Part shown: one piece after another, positions 1 to 9,392 of the stretch
Position numbering within the stretch: position 1 is the first letter of the stretch
Layout: each line of letters begins with the position of its first letter
NCBI GenBank assembly: GCA_001772005.1
Contig: MERI01000103.1
Span: 6,340-70,339 of the forward strand
Source: Betaproteobacteria bacterium RIFCSPLOWO2_12_FULL_62_58
GTDB lineage: Bacteria > Pseudomonadota > Gammaproteobacteria > Burkholderiales > SG8-41
DNA: 64,000 bases
Reading direction: 5' to 3'
The notes under the pieces: model-generated
What the model was told of the DNA's origin: nothing
Seen by the model: only the letters and a program-made list of their open reading frames with translations
The model's database searches: none
Program-made: the position numbers and the translations under genes

Positions 1-1175
1 ACCAAGAGGCGGCGGCCCTCCAACTGATCGAGCGGCACGTCGCCGAGTCCCGTGACGGCCGGTATGCCGAGTGTGCGGGCCAAGATCGCCGCATGAGAAA
101 AGGGGGAACCACGCGTACACACGATCCCGGCAAGCTGGGCGATCGGGACGTCCGCGATGCGGGCGACGCTGATTTCCTCGCCGACCAGCACGCACTGCTC
201 GGGGTATTCTTTCCGCTCGGCCTTGCCGGACTGGAGGTGCAACAGGACGCGACGCCCCAATCCGCGTATGTCCTCCGCGCGTGCGCGCAGGTAAGGGTCG
301 GCCATCTGCTCGAAGGTCCGCGCGTGTCTCATGATGGTCCGCCGCAGCGCGCCGGGGGCCCAACTGCCCGCGCGTATGCGCTTGACCGTATCCGCGAACA
401 GGTGGTCGTCGTCCAGCAGCTCGGCATAGACGCGAAACATGGCGTGAGCTTCGGTCGGTATCCTGGCAGCCATGCGTTCGCCGTTCGCGCGCAACTCCGC
501 CTGCACCGCAGCCACCGCGTGGCGGAAAGCGTTCTCCTCGGCGTCGACGTCCTCGACGCGGCGATCCGGTACGGAGTCGATATCCGCCGCGGGCGAGGGC
601 AGCACACCCAAGCCTATCCCAACGCCCGGCGCTCCCTTGAGCCCTTTCAGGATGCCGGTCGTGTCCCGGCGCCCGCGTCCCAAGGCCTCGCCCGCCGCTA
701 TCGCTTCGGCGTGAACCAGTCCCGCAAGCTCTGCCGCGATCGCCATGAGGAAGGCTTCGTCTTCGGCGACGAACGTACGATCGTTCGTTTGCCGCACGAG
801 CAGGACGCCCAATACCTTGCGATAATGAACGATCGGCACGCTGAGAAAGGCGTGATAGACCTCGCCCCCGAACTCCGGAATATTCCGGAAGCGCGGATGC
901 TGCTGGGCATTCCTCAGATTGACAGGCTGCTGGCGTTCCAGCACCAATCCCACCAACCCTTCGCGCTGAGCGAACCGGACCGCGCCCACTGCCCGGGGAT
1001 CCAATCCGTCGGTTGCCATCAGAATGTAGTTCGACCCGGCCGCATCGACTAGATACACCGAACAGACGTCCACAGCGAGATATTGTTTGACGCCGCGCAC
1101 GACGATGGCGAGAACCTCGTCCAAATTGACTGCGTCATTGAACGCCTGGGTGATGTGCCGCAGGGTGTCAAGCAC
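1..1175 (-). CDS. ptsP: PtsP, nitrogen-PTS enzyme I (5' part)
   Basis: Phosphoenolpyruvate-protein phosphotransferase of the nitrogen PTS; it takes phosphate from PEP and passes it to the HPr-like protein NPr in the cytoplasm. About 391 residues are visible; the gene runs off the left edge. An N-terminal GAF domain (about residues 5-150, with CSVYLVDAAG and GLVGLVLER stretches) is followed by a linker reading KGLKGAPGVGIG, the helical PEP-utiliser N-terminal region, and the swivelling phosphohistidine domain with TRGSPFSHAAILAR, whose His is the expected phosphorylation site. I chose GTG at 1175 because AGGAGG lies 9 bases upstream and the protein then starts MLDTLR, as E. coli PtsP starts MLTRLR. 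An ATG at 1184 directly abuts the AGGAGG and is less likely. The GAF plus EI arrangement separates it from sugar-PTS PtsI. Confidence 0.9.
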   Translation of the reverse strand, partial: MLDTLRHITQAFNDAVNLDEVLAIVVRGVKQYLAVDVCSVYLVDAAGSNYILMATDGLDPRAVGAVRFAQREGLVGLVLERQQPVNLRNAQQHPRFRNIPEFGGEVYHAFLSVPIVHYRKVLGVLLVRQTNDRTFVAEDEAFLMAIAAELAGLVHAEAIAAGEALGRGRRDTTGILKGLKGAPGVGIGLGVLPSPAADIDSVPDRRVEDVDAEENAFRHAVAAVQAELRANGERMAARIPTEAHAMFRVYAELLDDDHLFADTVKRIRAGSWAPGALRRTIMRHARTFEQMADPYLRARAEDIRGLGRRVLLHLQSGKAERKEYPEQCVLVGEEISVARIADVPIAQLAGIVCTRGSPFSHAAILARTLGIPAVTGLGDVPLDQLEGRRLL

Positions 1176-1517
1176 CGTGATCATCCTCCTGCTGTCCAGA
1201 TCATCGGCGCCGCTTACGGCACGCGCGGTTGCGGCATTCGAGACTTTCTGTCGTCAGGCCGGGAAGCGTAGGGCAGGAGGCGTGCGGTGGATAGCACTCG
1301 TGCTGCAATCTGCCGCACGCAGCGCTTTTGCAATCAGACTGCGCGCCTTGCTCCTCACCGCTCCTCCTCTTCAATACACGCGGGCCTTGGGTTTGTCCAC
1401 CGCTCTATTTCCGGCTTTCCTTGGTTCCGGCGACTTCAACATCAGCCAATTCTTTACCGCTTTGGCATGGCGCTCCGATAGCTTTCGGACGTGCGGCGAC
1501 CCCAATACGCACGCCGA
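1176..1517. other. Spacer between ptsP and pal, no gene seen
   Basis: About 340 bases between the ptsP start and the pal stop, both genes on the minus strand. I see no convincing reading frame, tRNA or strong terminator. It probably carries the ptsP promoter; the AGGAGG for ptsP lies at its left end. Confidence 0.5.
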
Positions 1518-2054
1518 TCATTCCTTCTTCAAGTATATGATGTCGCTGCGCCGGTTTTCCGCCCACGCGGCTTCATCGTGTCCCTGAGCTTTGGGCTTTT
1601 CCTTACCCCAACTTGCCGTCTCGATCTGGTCCTCCGACGCGCCCAGCAGTTTCATCATGTTTCTGACGCTGTCGGCACGGCGCTGGCCCAGCGCAAGGTT
1701 GTATTCACGGCTGCCCCGTTCGTCGCAGTTGCCTTCAATGCGCACGCGCGCTCGTGCATGCTTGGCGAGGTACGACGTGTGAGCGTTGACGACGGGCTTG
1801 TTTTCCTCCTTGATTATGCTCTTGTCAAAGTCATAGTAGATGCTGCGCTTGGAGAGCGGGTTGCTCGGGTCACTGAACGGGTCGACTTTGACCGCCGGTC
1901 GTTCGGCCGGTTTTGTCACCGGCGCTTCCGGTTTGGCCGCGGGCGGGGCCTTCGGCGCCACTGCGGGCGCCGGTTTCTCTTCCGGCTTGGGTTCCTGACT
2001 GGCACAGCCAGCAAGCAAACCAACGACGAAGGATACCAATACTAAGTGTTTCAC
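1518..2054 (-). CDS. pal: Peptidoglycan-associated lipoprotein Pal (OmpA-like)
   Basis: A 178-residue outer-membrane lipoprotein that binds peptidoglycan. The start is GTG, with AAGGAGG about 7 bases upstream. A signal peptide ends in the lipobox LLAGC (Cys16), then comes a Pro/Ala/Lys-rich linker to about residue 60, then the OmpA/Pal domain: IYYDFDKS, RIEGNCDERGSREYN (peptidoglycan-contact Asp and Arg) and AENRRSDI. Length and motifs match Pal. The usual tolB neighbour is absent: upstream is an unknown gene and downstream is ptsP, so this copy sits outside a tol operon. It could be the only Pal or an extra paralogue; this window cannot tell. Confidence 0.92.
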   Translation of the reverse strand: MKHLVLVSFVVGLLAGCASQEPKPEEKPAPAVAPKAPPAAKPEAPVTKPAERPAVKVDPFSDPSNPLSKRSIYYDFDKSIIKEENKPVVNAHTSYLAKHARARVRIEGNCDERGSREYNLALGQRRADSVRNMMKLLGASEDQIETASWGKEKPKAQGHDEAAWAENRRSDIIYLKKE

Positions 2055-2137
2055 GCTTGCCTCCTTGTTATTGATTGGTCATACATCTGCCAGTCTGCGG
2101 CGGATGCGGTTCCACCGTGGGCGTCATTGCGCCGGAA

Positions 2138-2581
2138 TCAGGTGCGCTTCCATTCACCGACGCGCTTTCTCGAACGTTGCACTGTAGCTGGCAGGAAAAA
2201 TTCCGGATGACGCACCACTACTGCTTCAAACGCATAATCCTGCAATCCCATTTCCAGCAGTGCGGCATGATAAGAAATTTCCGTCCCACGAATTACTGCA
2301 CGCTCAACCGCATGCAAGACACCGCGCCTGTTGATCGTTTGCCAAGTTGCCGAGACGTGGACTCTACGATGCATCTTCGCGGTAAGTACCTCTTCGTAGG
2401 CATACACGGCCTCAAGGCACTCCCGTTCCACCTGCGTCTTCGCACCGTAGGCTTCAGCGCGAAGTTCAACGGCTTTTTTGCGTGCCTCCTCCGCGAGATC
2501 AGGGCGATCGCGCTCCCGCGCATTTATTGCGAACTGCTCACAATCTTCCGGAGTTTTTAGCCTGACGACTCTCTCATCCAT
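2138..2581 (-). CDS. Conserved hypothetical protein, 147 aa
   Basis: I do not recognise a named domain. The protein is soluble, helical and charged, with no signal peptide or membrane segment. The N-terminal third (CEQFAINARERDRPDLAEEA) looks like two helices of a TPR-like hairpin; the middle has an EVLTAKMHRRVHVSATWQ stretch and the C-terminus RHPEFFLPATVQRSRKRV. Codon use fits a real gene, and the reading frame is uninterrupted from an ATG near the divergent spacer. It lies upstream of pal on the same strand with an 83-base gap, so it may share transcription. Function unknown. Confidence 0.6.
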   Translation of the reverse strand: MDERVVRLKTPEDCEQFAINARERDRPDLAEEARKKAVELRAEAYGAKTQVERECLEAVYAYEEVLTAKMHRRVHVSATWQTINRRGVLHAVERAVIRGTEISYHAALLEMGLQDYAFEAVVVRHPEFFLPATVQRSRKRVGEWKRT

Positions 2582-2702
2582 ATGGGCTGTCTAGTGCCTC
2601 ACGTTTGTAGGAAAGTTCGATTCAGCCACGCTGTCCCAAGGGTAACGCGGGGGCGTGCGGCGCGTTCGCACAGGCGTAGTGACAACAGCGGATAAAACAT
2701 CG

Positions 2703-2918
2703 TCATTGAGCCAATCGCCGCTTGTTGCGTTCCCATAATTCGTCCTTCTCTACTCCCAGAACTTCGTCGATAAACCTCACCCTCTCTGGCCGAGAGATCC
2801 TGTCGAGACAAGTGTTGTGCTGTTTGAGATACTCGACGATCTCCATTCGCGTAGTCGCCTTGTCCATCTTTTCGTAGTCGCACTTTGCGAGCGCAAGTTC
2901 ATGGAACCAGGATGGCAT
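2703..2918 (-). CDS. Small hypothetical protein, about 71 aa
   Basis: A short reading frame starting at an ATG (MPSWFHELAL) and ending LWERNKRRLAQ. A TTG start 39 bases further upstream is possible but would add an unlikely leader. The protein is charged and helical, with MEIVEYLKQHNTCLDR and RFIDEVLGVEKDELW, like a small regulatory or adaptor protein. I cannot assign a family. No strong ribosome site is visible. It sits between two better supported minus-strand genes, so it could also be spurious. Confidence 0.4.
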   Translation of the reverse strand: MPSWFHELALAKCDYEKMDKATTRMEIVEYLKQHNTCLDRISRPERVRFIDEVLGVEKDELWERNKRRLAQ

Positions 2919-2991
2919 GTTACCTAGCCGTGTAGGAACTGCCGCTCTAACACTCAACTACGCACGGCACACTGCCCTGACCTCATTTGTT

Positions 2992-3279
2992 TTATTTTTT
3001 GGCCGGCTGACCGCCCGCAGGAGTGGCTGCGCCCTCAGCGGCTTTCGCTTCTCCGCCAGCTGGCTTGGCGCCACTGCCTTCCGCAGACTTGCTTTCGGTG
3101 GGAGGGGCGACAGCCACAGCCGGTGTTTGTGCGCTAACTGGAGCTTCAGCCTTCGGAGGCTCGGTTTTTGGCGCGTCACTGGTTTGCGGCTTCGCTCCAG
3201 GTAATGGAGTCGCCTCTTTCTTATCGCATCCAGCAATAACCACGGCGAGTAACGCAGCGAATAGCAAAGAGTATTTCAT
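2992..3279 (-). CDS. Small Ala/Pro-rich lipoprotein
   Basis: A 95-residue predicted lipoprotein. The signal peptide MKYSLLFAALLAVVIAGC ends in a clear lipobox (VIAGC, Cys18). The mature part has no folded domain: it is a low-complexity chain of Ala, Pro, Lys, Glu and Gly. The Asp next to the lipidated Cys is, in enterobacteria, an inner-membrane retention signal; whether that rule holds here is unknown. AAGGAA precedes the ATG by about 6 bases. The function is unknown. Confidence 0.7.
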   Translation of the reverse strand: MKYSLLFAALLAVVIAGCDKKEATPLPGAKPQTSDAPKTEPPKAEAPVSAQTPAVAVAPPTESKSAEGSGAKPAGGEAKAAEGAATPAGGQPAKK

Positions 3280-3685
3280 GTCGTTTCCTTACGTTGAGTT
3301 AAAACAAGCCACTTGAGCGAAGAAAGTTTGCGCTCGACCGACCATGCAGCGTGCCTAGAAAGTCTACTGCGCTTTCATCGCGAGGGTGGCGCCGATGACA
3401 AACTTTTACCCGCTTTTACGACTCATGACGCTGGCGAACCGGCAAAGCCTACGGAATCAGCCACTGGTGTCCAAAATACCGTCGCGCGGTGCAAGGCCCT
3501 TACGAATTCTTTTGCCCTGCATTTTCTTTGCTCAGTACGCGTGCCGTTGAGTTGGAGTATTCTATTTATTTTCCCCTGCGCTTGGTCGTCGATTCGTGGC
3601 GTGATGTGACAGGCAAAGTGTTACGCGGGTCTTTGCTTGTAAAGCTCCTTCACCCGTCAACGAAGTTAATTGGTACAAAATCGGT
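3280..3685. other. Divergent spacer, no gene seen
   Basis: About 400 bases between the minus-strand lipoprotein and the plus-strand histidine kinase. It must hold the two divergent promoters, but I see no strong -35/-10 pair and no coding frame worth keeping. The AT content rises towards the kinase start. Confidence 0.5.
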
Positions 3686-5263
3686 ATGCCAATAACAACA
3701 GCCGAACGGATCATCGCTCAGTTTCGACTGCACCTCTCGTTCTTGGGTCTGCTCTTGCTTGCGGCGCTGACGATTGCTGGCGTGACGGTGTACGCATTGA
3801 AGGGACAACAGGCGCAAATGGCGATGGCCATCCGGGAATCACAACAACAGGCTCTTGAGTTGCTGGCCGGTCGGGTAGAGGAGTCGTTACTTAACGCCAT
3901 GCAGGCCCCGTTTCAGGCGTTGCGGAATTTGGGTCCAAGGACTGCCAAAGCGCGGCTCGTGCGGATGATCCAGGAATCGTCGCCATCGGTCGAACAAATC
4001 ATGTTTCTGGACGGCAGGATGACGGTCGTCTGGAGATACCCATCGTACTTGGGGCGTGAGGACAATCGCATTACGAACTGGGTGATACAGCGAGTGCCAC
4101 GAGAGCAGGCCCGCGGAACGCCCCCGCGCTCGTCATTGACTGCCTTTCTGGAAACTATCGACGGGAAGCCGACGATGTTTGCATACGAGGCTATCGACGA
4201 AGCGTCTGTAAAATCCTCCGGTAAGGCGTCTGTGCCGTTGAGCGCAAGCGGCTGGCTGGTGATGCGGTTCAAATTGGATACGCTGAAAACGCACTCCGTG
4301 GTTCCGCTGCTTGCGGACTTCACCCGCGATCAAGGCGGTGCAGTAAATCTGCATGACCCGGGATTCGAGGTCAAAAAGGACAGTTTGAGCTCGGCTTTGA
4401 CTCATGTCTTGCCAGGATGGAAGCTCGTTTATGAGCCACCTTCACAAGCAAACAAACGAAGGCTGGCGGGACAGCGTTGGGTGATCATCGGAATTGTAGG
4501 GGGAGCATTGATCGCGATCGCGATCACGGGTTATGCGGTATGGCGGGAAATCCAGCGCGAACAGGCCCTGGTCGATTTGCGCAATCGCTTCGTGGCCAAC
4601 GTTTCCCATGAACTGAAAACGCCGCTTGCCCTCATTCGCATGTATGCAGAAACGCTGAGCCTGCAACGGCTCAAAGATCAAAACCGGCAGCACGAATACC
4701 ATAAGGTAATCTTGCGCGAGGCCGAGCGGCTATCCAGGATGATCGAGAATGTGCTGGACTTCGAGCGCCTCCGATCAGGGGTAGAGGTCTACCATCTCAC
4801 CGAGACCGATCTGGCAGCCACAGTGACCGACGTATTGGCGCGCTACGAATCTCAACTTGAGGACAGCGGCGTCCGCCTAGATGTTAAGCTGGAACACTCC
4901 CTCCCGCCGGTAGCCCACGATAGGGAGGGGCTGACGGAGATACTGCTCAATTTGCTGGGTAATTCGGGCAAATATGCTCAAAGCGGTGGGCTGGTGCAAG
5001 TGCGGCTCGCTCGCAACAACGACCGCGTGGAGCTCAAGGTGACCGACTTTGGCCCGGGCATCCCGCCGCAGGATCGAGCCCGGATGCTGAGAGCATTTGA
5101 GCGCGGGGTGGTGCCGGGCGCCGCTAGCGGCAGCGGCCTGGGACTCGCACTGGTTGAGCAGATCGCGAAATCTCATCACGCCCGATTCACTCTTGATGAG
5201 CCTGACGGGCACAGCGGGGTGAAGGCGGTCGTCTCATTTCCAATCTCGCAGGGTAATGCGTGA
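3686..5263 (+). CDS. Membrane sensor histidine kinase
   Basis: A 525-residue sensor kinase. TM1 is at about residues 18-38, a sensor region of about 220 residues faces the periplasm (no family I can name), and TM2 is at about 264-286. The cytoplasmic half has HisKA with the H-box FVANVSHELKTPLALI (phospho-acceptor His308), the N-box around Asn422/Asn426 (LNLLGNSGKY), G1 DFGPGIP (454-460) and G2 GSGLGLAL (482-489). All catalytic boxes look intact. Its stop overlaps the GTG of the response regulator (GTGA), so the two are translationally coupled. The ligand is unknown. The next plus-strand operon, 450 bases further on, encodes the complex-I-like proteins, a possible but unproven target. Confidence 0.9.
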   Translation: MPITTAERIIAQFRLHLSFLGLLLLAALTIAGVTVYALKGQQAQMAMAIRESQQQALELLAGRVEESLLNAMQAPFQALRNLGPRTAKARLVRMIQESSPSVEQIMFLDGRMTVVWRYPSYLGREDNRITNWVIQRVPREQARGTPPRSSLTAFLETIDGKPTMFAYEAIDEASVKSSGKASVPLSASGWLVMRFKLDTLKTHSVVPLLADFTRDQGGAVNLHDPGFEVKKDSLSSALTHVLPGWKLVYEPPSQANKRRLAGQRWVIIGIVGGALIAIAITGYAVWREIQREQALVDLRNRFVANVSHELKTPLALIRMYAETLSLQRLKDQNRQHEYHKVILREAERLSRMIENVLDFERLRSGVEVYHLTETDLAATVTDVLARYESQLEDSGVRLDVKLEHSLPPVAHDREGLTEILLNLLGNSGKYAQSGGLVQVRLARNNDRVELKVTDFGPGIPPQDRARMLRAFERGVVPGAASGSGLGLALVEQIAKSHHARFTLDEPDGHSGVKAVVSFPISQGNA

Positions 5264-5952
5264 GCGAAGCTCCGACAATCCTCGTCGTTGAGGACGACGC
5301 GGCCATGCGGAGAGGCCTAGCGGACAATCTTGAGATTGACGGCTATAACGTCGTCAGCGCCTCTACCATGCGCGACGGCCGCGTCGCCGCGATGAAAAGC
5401 AATCCCGATTTGATTGTTCTGGATGTCATGCTGCCCGATGGCGACGGCATGGAGTTGTGCAAGCAACTGCGTGCTGAAGGGCGCACAGAACCGATCATCA
5501 TGGTGACGGCAAGAGGCGCGGAGATGGACAAGGTCTTGGCGCTGGAGACCGGTGCGGATGACTATGTCGTCAAACCCTTCAGCTTGCGTGAGCTGCTGGC
5601 ACGCATTCACGCCCAGCTTCGGCGCAGGCGGATTCAAGAGCCAACGCAAGGCCCAGTGCGAGTCGGCGCAGCAGAGATCGACTTTCAGACCCACCGCGTG
5701 ACGCGTGAGGGTAGGCTTTTGGAAACCAGCGCCAAAGAAATTGAGCTGCTGCGTTACTTGGTCAGCCACCGCGGCGAGGTAATTTCGCGCAATGCCTTGT
5801 TGGCTGCTGTCTGGGGACACGAGAGCGGGGTCGTCACCCGCACAGTGGATAATTTCATCGTGCGCCTGCGAAAGAAATTAGAACCGGATCCCGCCCACCC
5901 GCAGTTTCTGCTCACGGTACACGGTCGCGGCTACAAGTTGATAAAAGGGTAG
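5260..5952 (+). CDS. OmpR-family response regulator
   Basis: A 230-residue partner of the upstream kinase. Receiver domain at 1-120: the acidic pocket is EDD (11-13), the phospho-acceptor is Asp55 in LIVLDVMLPD, the switch residues include the T of MVTARG, and Lys105 lies in DDYVVKPFSLREL. The C-terminal winged helix (about 135-228) includes ELLRYLVSHRGEVISRNALL and the recognition-helix region VDNFIVRLRKKLE, as in OmpR/PhoB. It starts with GTG overlapping the kinase stop. It should bind DNA as a phosphorylated dimer; its targets are unknown. Confidence 0.93.
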   Translation: MSEAPTILVVEDDAAMRRGLADNLEIDGYNVVSASTMRDGRVAAMKSNPDLIVLDVMLPDGDGMELCKQLRAEGRTEPIIMVTARGAEMDKVLALETGADDYVVKPFSLRELLARIHAQLRRRRIQEPTQGPVRVGAAEIDFQTHRVTREGRLLETSAKEIELLRYLVSHRGEVISRNALLAAVWGHESGVVTRTVDNFIVRLRKKLEPDPAHPQFLLTVHGRGYKLIKG

Positions 5953-6408
5953 GCCTCAACGAATCGCTATCGAGGCTCATACAAGCGTAACCGATCGTCG
6001 TGCGTCCACTCGGAAAGAACGACGCAGAGCTTACGGAAAGCCAGCAGCCCAAATCTGCCTCTATGCGATGGATTAGGGCGTCGGTGAAATCGCTGGTAGG
6101 CGCCTTGCACGCGTCCCATGATGCGCAGATTCCTGGTGATGGTCACGGCTGTGTCAACGAAAGGACAACACTGGCGTTGCCAATCCGGAGAACCTGTTCT
6201 GATGTATTCAGGCGCATATTCTACAAACGCTGTCCATTTGTGTGATTCGATGTGTGCGAGTCTTTTTCCGGCTGCCCGCCGCGGAAAATTTGGCAACTAC
6301 CGCCCTCCCCGTCTACAATGCCGTAACATTTTTCGCGTGTCGTTCGGGTAGACGGTTCGGGATTTCCCGGCTGCCCGCCAGCGGTAAGCTCACAAAAGTC
6401 GCCACTAA
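5953..6408. other. Long leader before the complex-I-like operon
   Basis: About 455 bases with no credible gene. Just after the response-regulator stop there is a weak GGCCTC/GAGGCT inverted repeat without a T-run. The right part carries the promoter annotated at 6290-6319, leaving a leader of roughly 80 bases before the first gene. Confidence 0.5.
6290..6319 (+). promoter_or_regulatory. Sigma-70-like promoter for the hyf/Ehr operon
   Basis: TTGGCA at 6290-6295 and TACAAT at 6314-6319 are separated by 18 bases. It is the best match in the 455-base spacer and points into the complex-I-like operon. This is a consensus match only. Confidence 0.5.
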
Positions 6409-8421
6409 ATGGATCTGTCGTTCCTGCGGCCCGTAGACCTTGCCTTTACTTTGGCCGTGGTCTGGATCGGGCTGGGCGTCATCGGGCTTGCGCTCATGCG
6501 CAGTCCCCGATTGATCCTCGACGCGGTGTTTCCCGTCGGCGCGGTGGTCGCATTGACGCTGGCCGTCGTGGGTGTGTGGGCGATCAATGTCCCGCCTAGC
6601 GCGGCAATCCTGCCGGCCGGTCTGCCCGACCTGCCGTTTCACGTGCGCGTCGATCCGCTGTCTGGATTCTTCCTGCTGCTGTTAGGCGGTGTTTCGTTCG
6701 GCATTTCGTTGTTTTCCTCCGGTTATTTCCGCGGCGAGGGTGAGCAGGGGCTCGGGCTCCTTTGTTTCCAGTACCACGTCTTTCTCGCCAGCATGGCGCT
6801 GGTGCTGATCGCAGACGACGCTTACCTGTTCATGGTTGCTTGGGAAACGATGGCGATGTCGTCGTATTTTCTCGTCACCACCGAGCACCACAACGAGAAG
6901 AACCGCAAGGCCGGCTTCATCTATCTGCTGGTGGCGCATCTGGGCGCGCTCAGCATCCTGCTCTCCTTCGGGGTGCTGCACGGCGGGCATGGCGATTACA
7001 CGTTCGACGCGCTGCGCCGGGCCGAGCTGAGCGGTTCTTGGGCCACCATCGCATTCGTGCTGGCGTTTTTTGGCTTCGGCGCCAAGGCCGGCATGTTGCC
7101 GTTGCACGCATGGCTTCCCGAGGCGCACCCGGCCGCGCCATCGCCGGTTTCTGCGCTCATGTCGGGCATCATGCTGAAGACGGCGATCTACGGGATGATC
7201 CGGGTCATCTACGATCTGATCGGCGGCATTCGCTGGGAGTGGGGGCTCACGGTGCTGCTCTTCGGGGCGGCGACCTCGCTGTTCGGGGTGCTGTTCGCGC
7301 TGATGCAGCACGATCTCAAGCGCCTGCTCGCTTACCATTCGGTCGAGAACATCGGCATCATCCTGATCGGCATCGGACTGTCGATGGTATTTATCGGCAG
7401 CGGCCATCCGGTCGCCGGCGTACTGGGACTGATCGCCGGGCTTTATCACACGCTCAACCACGCGGTTTTCAAAGGGCTGCTGTTCCTCGGCGCCGGCGCG
7501 ATCCTGAAGTCGACCGGGCTGAGAAACCTGAACGAGATGGGCGGGCTGATCCGTTACATGCCGCATACCGCGCTCTACTTCCTCACCGGCGCGCTGGCGA
7601 TTTCCGCGCTGCCGCCGTTAAACGGCTTCGTCTCCGAATGGCTTACCTTCCAGGCATCCCTGCAAGCGCCCCTGCTCGAGAGCAGCGTGGTGCGGAGCCT
7701 GGTGCCGATCGTCGCCGCAGTGCTCGCGCTCTCGGGGGCGCTCACCGGCATGTGCTTCGTCAAAGTCTATGGTGTCGCCTTTCTCGGGCAGCACCGGCAC
7801 GAGCTCGCCGAGAAGCCGCGCGATGCGAGCGCATGGGAACGGGCCGGCATGCTGTGGCTCGCGCTCGGCTGCCTCGCGCTCGGGCTGCTGCCGGTGTTCA
7901 TGATCGGGCAGCTGAACCAGGTCAGCCAGGTGCTGATCAACGCCGGTCTCCCCGATGCGGCGATGGCGTCAGGCTGGCTGTGGCTGGTGCCGACCTCGAG
8001 CGCGCAGGCGAGCTATAGCCCGATCGTGTTCCTGCTCGTGATCGCCGCGGTATTCGCGCTGACGTATCTGGTCGTGCGCCATGTCTATCACGGCCGGCTG
8101 CGCCGTTCCGATCCCTGGGACTGCGGTTTTCCTGCGCAGACTTCGCGCATGGAGGACACGGCCGATGGCTTCGGTCAGCCGATTCGCCAGATCTTTGCGC
8201 CGGTCTTCCTGATCCACCGCGAGATTCCGCGTCCGGACGATCCGCAGCCGGTATTCAAGCAGGAAGTCGAGGACCGGCACTGGTACTGGATGTATCTGCC
8301 GATCGCACGCCTCGCCGAATTTCTCTCCGGCCACGTCGGCAAACTGCAGCAGGGGCGCATCTCGGTGTACCTGCTGTATGGCTTCCTGACGCTCATTGCC
8401 CTGCTGGTGTTCGCGCAATGA
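6409..8421 (+). CDS. hyfB: Complex-I-like antiporter subunit, HyfB/EhrA type
   Basis: A 670-residue polytopic membrane protein of the NuoL/MrpA-like family, as in hydrogenase-4 component B. It contains a proton antiporter module: AWETMAMSSYFL with channel Glu146, and GFGAKAGMLPLHAWLPEAHP with Lys226 and the broken-helix HAW motif. A hydrophilic stretch near residue 560-620 (DPWDCGFPAQT) is typical of HyfB. It would move protons or cations across the inner membrane, driven by the peripheral subunits HyfG and HyfI. It is first in the operon and overlaps hyfC by four bases (ATGA). A hyfD-type second copy is not present. Confidence 0.9.
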   Translation: MDLSFLRPVDLAFTLAVVWIGLGVIGLALMRSPRLILDAVFPVGAVVALTLAVVGVWAINVPPSAAILPAGLPDLPFHVRVDPLSGFFLLLLGGVSFGISLFSSGYFRGEGEQGLGLLCFQYHVFLASMALVLIADDAYLFMVAWETMAMSSYFLVTTEHHNEKNRKAGFIYLLVAHLGALSILLSFGVLHGGHGDYTFDALRRAELSGSWATIAFVLAFFGFGAKAGMLPLHAWLPEAHPAAPSPVSALMSGIMLKTAIYGMIRVIYDLIGGIRWEWGLTVLLFGAATSLFGVLFALMQHDLKRLLAYHSVENIGIILIGIGLSMVFIGSGHPVAGVLGLIAGLYHTLNHAVFKGLLFLGAGAILKSTGLRNLNEMGGLIRYMPHTALYFLTGALAISALPPLNGFVSEWLTFQASLQAPLLESSVVRSLVPIVAAVLALSGALTGMCFVKVYGVAFLGQHRHELAEKPRDASAWERAGMLWLALGCLALGLLPVFMIGQLNQVSQVLINAGLPDAAMASGWLWLVPTSSAQASYSPIVFLLVIAAVFALTYLVVRHVYHGRLRRSDPWDCGFPAQTSRMEDTADGFGQPIRQIFAPVFLIHREIPRPDDPQPVFKQEVEDRHWYWMYLPIARLAEFLSGHVGKLQQGRISVYLLYGFLTLIALLVFAQ

Positions 8422-9368
8422 ATCAGGCGAGCGGGATCGTTTTCCAGGTGCTGCAGTCGGTGCTGGTGGTGCTGATCGCGCCGCTCATGCTGGGCTGGGT
8501 CAATCAGTGCCGCGCCTGGCTGCAGAACAAGAGCGGCGCGGGGATCTGGCAGCCGTACAAGGTGCTGAACAAGCTGTTTCACAAGGACGCAGTGCTCGCG
8601 CATAACGCCTCGCCCCTCTTTCGTGCCACGCCATATGTGCTGTTCGGCTGCATGTGGCTCGCAGTCGGCATCGTGCCGGTGCTGGCGACGGACCTGCCGT
8701 TCGCGCCGGCCGCGGACGTGATCGCGCTGGTCGGACTGTTCGCGCTGGCGCGAGTGTTCGTATCGCTCGCCGGCATGGACATCGGCACCTCGTTCGGGAC
8801 CCTGGGCGCGCGCCGCGAGATGATGATCGGTTTTCTCGCGGAACCGGCAATGCTGATGACGCTGTTCACCGCTTCCCTCATCAGCCACTCCACCTCGCTG
8901 GTGACCATCGTCGAGACGCTGGGGCAGCGCGAATTTGTGATTTATCCGAGCATGGCGTTCGCGGCAGTCGCTTTCCTGATGGTGCTGCTCGCGGAGAACG
9001 CGCGCATTCCGATCGACAATCCGTCCACGCATCTCGAGCTCACCATGATCCATGAGGCGATGATCCTGGAATACTCGGCGCGGCACCTGGCGCTGATCGA
9101 ATGGGCCTCCAGCCTCAAGCTCACGGCCTATATCACGATCGGTTTTGCCATTTTCGTGCCGTGGGGCATCGCGCAGGCCGGCGACTGGATCGGATTGCCG
9201 ATCGCGCTTGTCGCCCTGGTCGTGAAGCTCGCATTGGCCGGCGCGGGGCTGGCGCTGATCGAGACGGTGTCGGCGAAGATGCGCATCTTCCGCGCGCCAG
9301 AATTCCTCGGGACCGCCTTTCTGCTCGCCACGCTCGGCATGCTGACCCATTTCCTGTTGGAACAATAG
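8418..9368 (+). CDS. hyfC: NuoH-like subunit, HyfC/EhrB type
   Basis: A 316-residue membrane protein of the NuoH/HyfC family that links the peripheral arm to the membrane arm. Signature loops are present: IAPLMLGWVNQCRAWLQNK at the start, GMDIGTSFGTLGARREMM, and LLAENARIPIDNPSTHLELTMIHEA, where the acidic and Arg residues of the quinone-cavity-like loop lie. About eight membrane segments can be made out. The start codon overlaps the hyfB stop. Confidence 0.92.
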   Translation: MNQASGIVFQVLQSVLVVLIAPLMLGWVNQCRAWLQNKSGAGIWQPYKVLNKLFHKDAVLAHNASPLFRATPYVLFGCMWLAVGIVPVLATDLPFAPAADVIALVGLFALARVFVSLAGMDIGTSFGTLGARREMMIGFLAEPAMLMTLFTASLISHSTSLVTIVETLGQREFVIYPSMAFAAVAFLMVLLAENARIPIDNPSTHLELTMIHEAMILEYSARHLALIEWASSLKLTAYITIGFAIFVPWGIAQAGDWIGLPIALVALVVKLALAGAGLALIETVSAKMRIFRAPEFLGTAFLLATLGMLTHFLLEQ

Positions 9369-9392
9369 TCAAAGCTTCGAGGCTTTTAAGCA

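Noticed and set aside
93..1052. 319-residue open frame on the plus strand
   Set aside because: It is the antisense shadow of ptsP; the minus-strand reading gives GAF and PEP-utiliser motifs.
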